A DNA stretch of 7,109 nt, taken from the NCBI GenBank assembly GCA_007133445.1, contig SLMR01000040.1, forward strand, positions 1 to 7,109, given 5' to 3'. Positions 6,591-7,109 of this stretch are shown here, in pieces; position 1 is the stretch's first letter; every line of letters begins with the position of its first letter. Source of the stretch: Aquisalimonas sp. Lineage in GTDB: Bacteria; Pseudomonadota; Gammaproteobacteria; Nitrococcales; Aquisalimonadaceae. The notes beneath the pieces were generated by a model, which was not told the origin of the DNA, ran no database searches, and was given only the letters and a program-made list of their open reading frames with translations. The translations under genes were made by a program, and so were the position numbers.

Positions 6591-7109
6591 TCACCGGGCC
6601 CGTTCGAGCACGCTGGCGTAGTTGGCCACGGCCACCCCGCCCATGTTGAACACGGCGCCCAGATTGGCCTCGGGCACCTGCATGTCACCGGCTTCGCCAG
6701 TGAGTTGTTTGGCTGCCATGACATGCATGGAGACGCCCGTCGCCCCCACCGGATGCCCTTTGGATTTGAGGCCTCCGGAAGGATTGACGGGCAAGCGGCC
6801 GTCGTGAGCCACCCAGCCCTCTTCGATGGCGCGCCGTCCCTGCCCCTTGGGTGTCAGCCCCATGGCCTCGTAGATCAATAGCTCCGCAATCGTGAAGCAG
6901 TCATGGACCTCGGCGAAGGACAGATCGTTAGTGCCTATCCCCGCCTGGCCCATCGCCCGATGCCATGCTTCCGCGGCGCCGGTCAGCTCAGTGAGATCCC
7001 GCCGCGCCATGGGCATGAACTCCGTGGCCTGACAGCGGGCCCGGAAGCGAACCGCCCGCCGCGCGTTGGTCAGTCCCGACTTGTCCGACAGCACCACTGC
7101 GGCCGCACC
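6591..7109 (-). CDS. Thiolase (acetyl-CoA acetyltransferase, SCP2-thiolase type), C-terminal part
   Basis: The frame is open at the right edge and encodes the last 172 residues of a thiolase of usually about 380-400 residues. The visible part begins GAAAVVLSDK, a typical segment before the C-terminal thiolase domain. EVHDCF (His69 of this fragment) is the SCP2-thiolase counterpart of the NEAF block, and NPSGGLKSKGHPVGATG (109-125) carries catalytic His119. The end, GAVFNMGGVAVANYASVL, matches bacterial acetyl-CoA acetyltransferases of this subgroup, which lack the usual Cys-x-Gly-Gly near the C-terminus. These enzymes cleave or form 3-ketoacyl-CoA in beta-oxidation or related sterol or branched-chain breakdown; the substrate is not readable here. 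An apparent GTG start at 7097 is only internal, since the frame continues upstream. It converges with the regulator gene, 41 bases apart, and any operon partners lie to the right. Confidence 0.92.
   Translation of the reverse strand, partial: GAAAVVLSDKSGLTNARRAVRFRARCQATEFMPMARRDLTELTGAAEAWHRAMGQAGIGTNDLSFAEVHDCFTIAELLIYEAMGLTPKGQGRRAIEEGWVAHDGRLPVNPSGGLKSKGHPVGATGVSMHVMAAKQLTGEAGDMQVPEANLGAVFNMGGVAVANYASVLERAR

Noticed and set aside
5615..6724. Minus-strand frame of 369 codons antisense to the regulator and overlapping the thiolase end
   Set aside because: Very rich in Pro, Arg, Ser and Ala with no family pattern. It lies opposite the HTH and helical regions of the regulator and shares bases with the thiolase in another frame, so it is a shadow frame of GC-rich coding DNA.

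Overview
The window is GC-rich DNA (about 60-65% by eye) with high third-position GC and Gram-negative features: two lipobox signal peptides and a DUF6279-type lipoprotein. With a MalT/AlkS-type (LAL) regulator next to a short-chain dehydrogenase and an SCP2-type thiolase, this points to a proteobacterium, probably a gammaproteobacterium that degrades acyl-CoA or lipid/hydrocarbon compounds. That placement is inference; nothing here fixes the genus. I see no tRNA, rRNA, CRISPR array, transposase or phage gene.

Left part (1-2693). A large unrecognised lipoprotein gene on the minus strand runs off the left edge (1-1352). A 513-base gap follows without a confident gene (1353-1865). It holds an exact 8-base tandem repeat with an 11-base period, placed like an OmpR/PhoB-family response-regulator site in front of a minus-strand -10-like element. 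A DUF6279 lipoprotein gene follows on the plus strand (1866-2693), so the two envelope-protein genes are divergent.

Right part (2797-7109). An SDR oxidoreductase gene on the minus strand (2797-3600) is divergent from a large ATP-dependent LuxR-family regulator of the MalT/AlkS class (3775-6549). Convergent to the regulator is the 3' end of a thiolase gene on the minus strand (6591-7109), cut by the right edge. The SDR/regulator intergenic region carries three consecutive inverted repeats. The most striking, a C6/G6 near-palindrome, sits about 36-51 bases upstream of the predicted SDR transcription start, where a class II activator would bind. The simplest reading is that the regulator senses a catabolic inducer and controls the SDR, itself and perhaps the thiolase operon.

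The genes themselves are mostly ordinary. I see no defence or mobile system. The less ordinary material is in the two intergenic regulatory regions, the unrecognised lipoprotein, and departures from family consensus in the SDR and thiolase.
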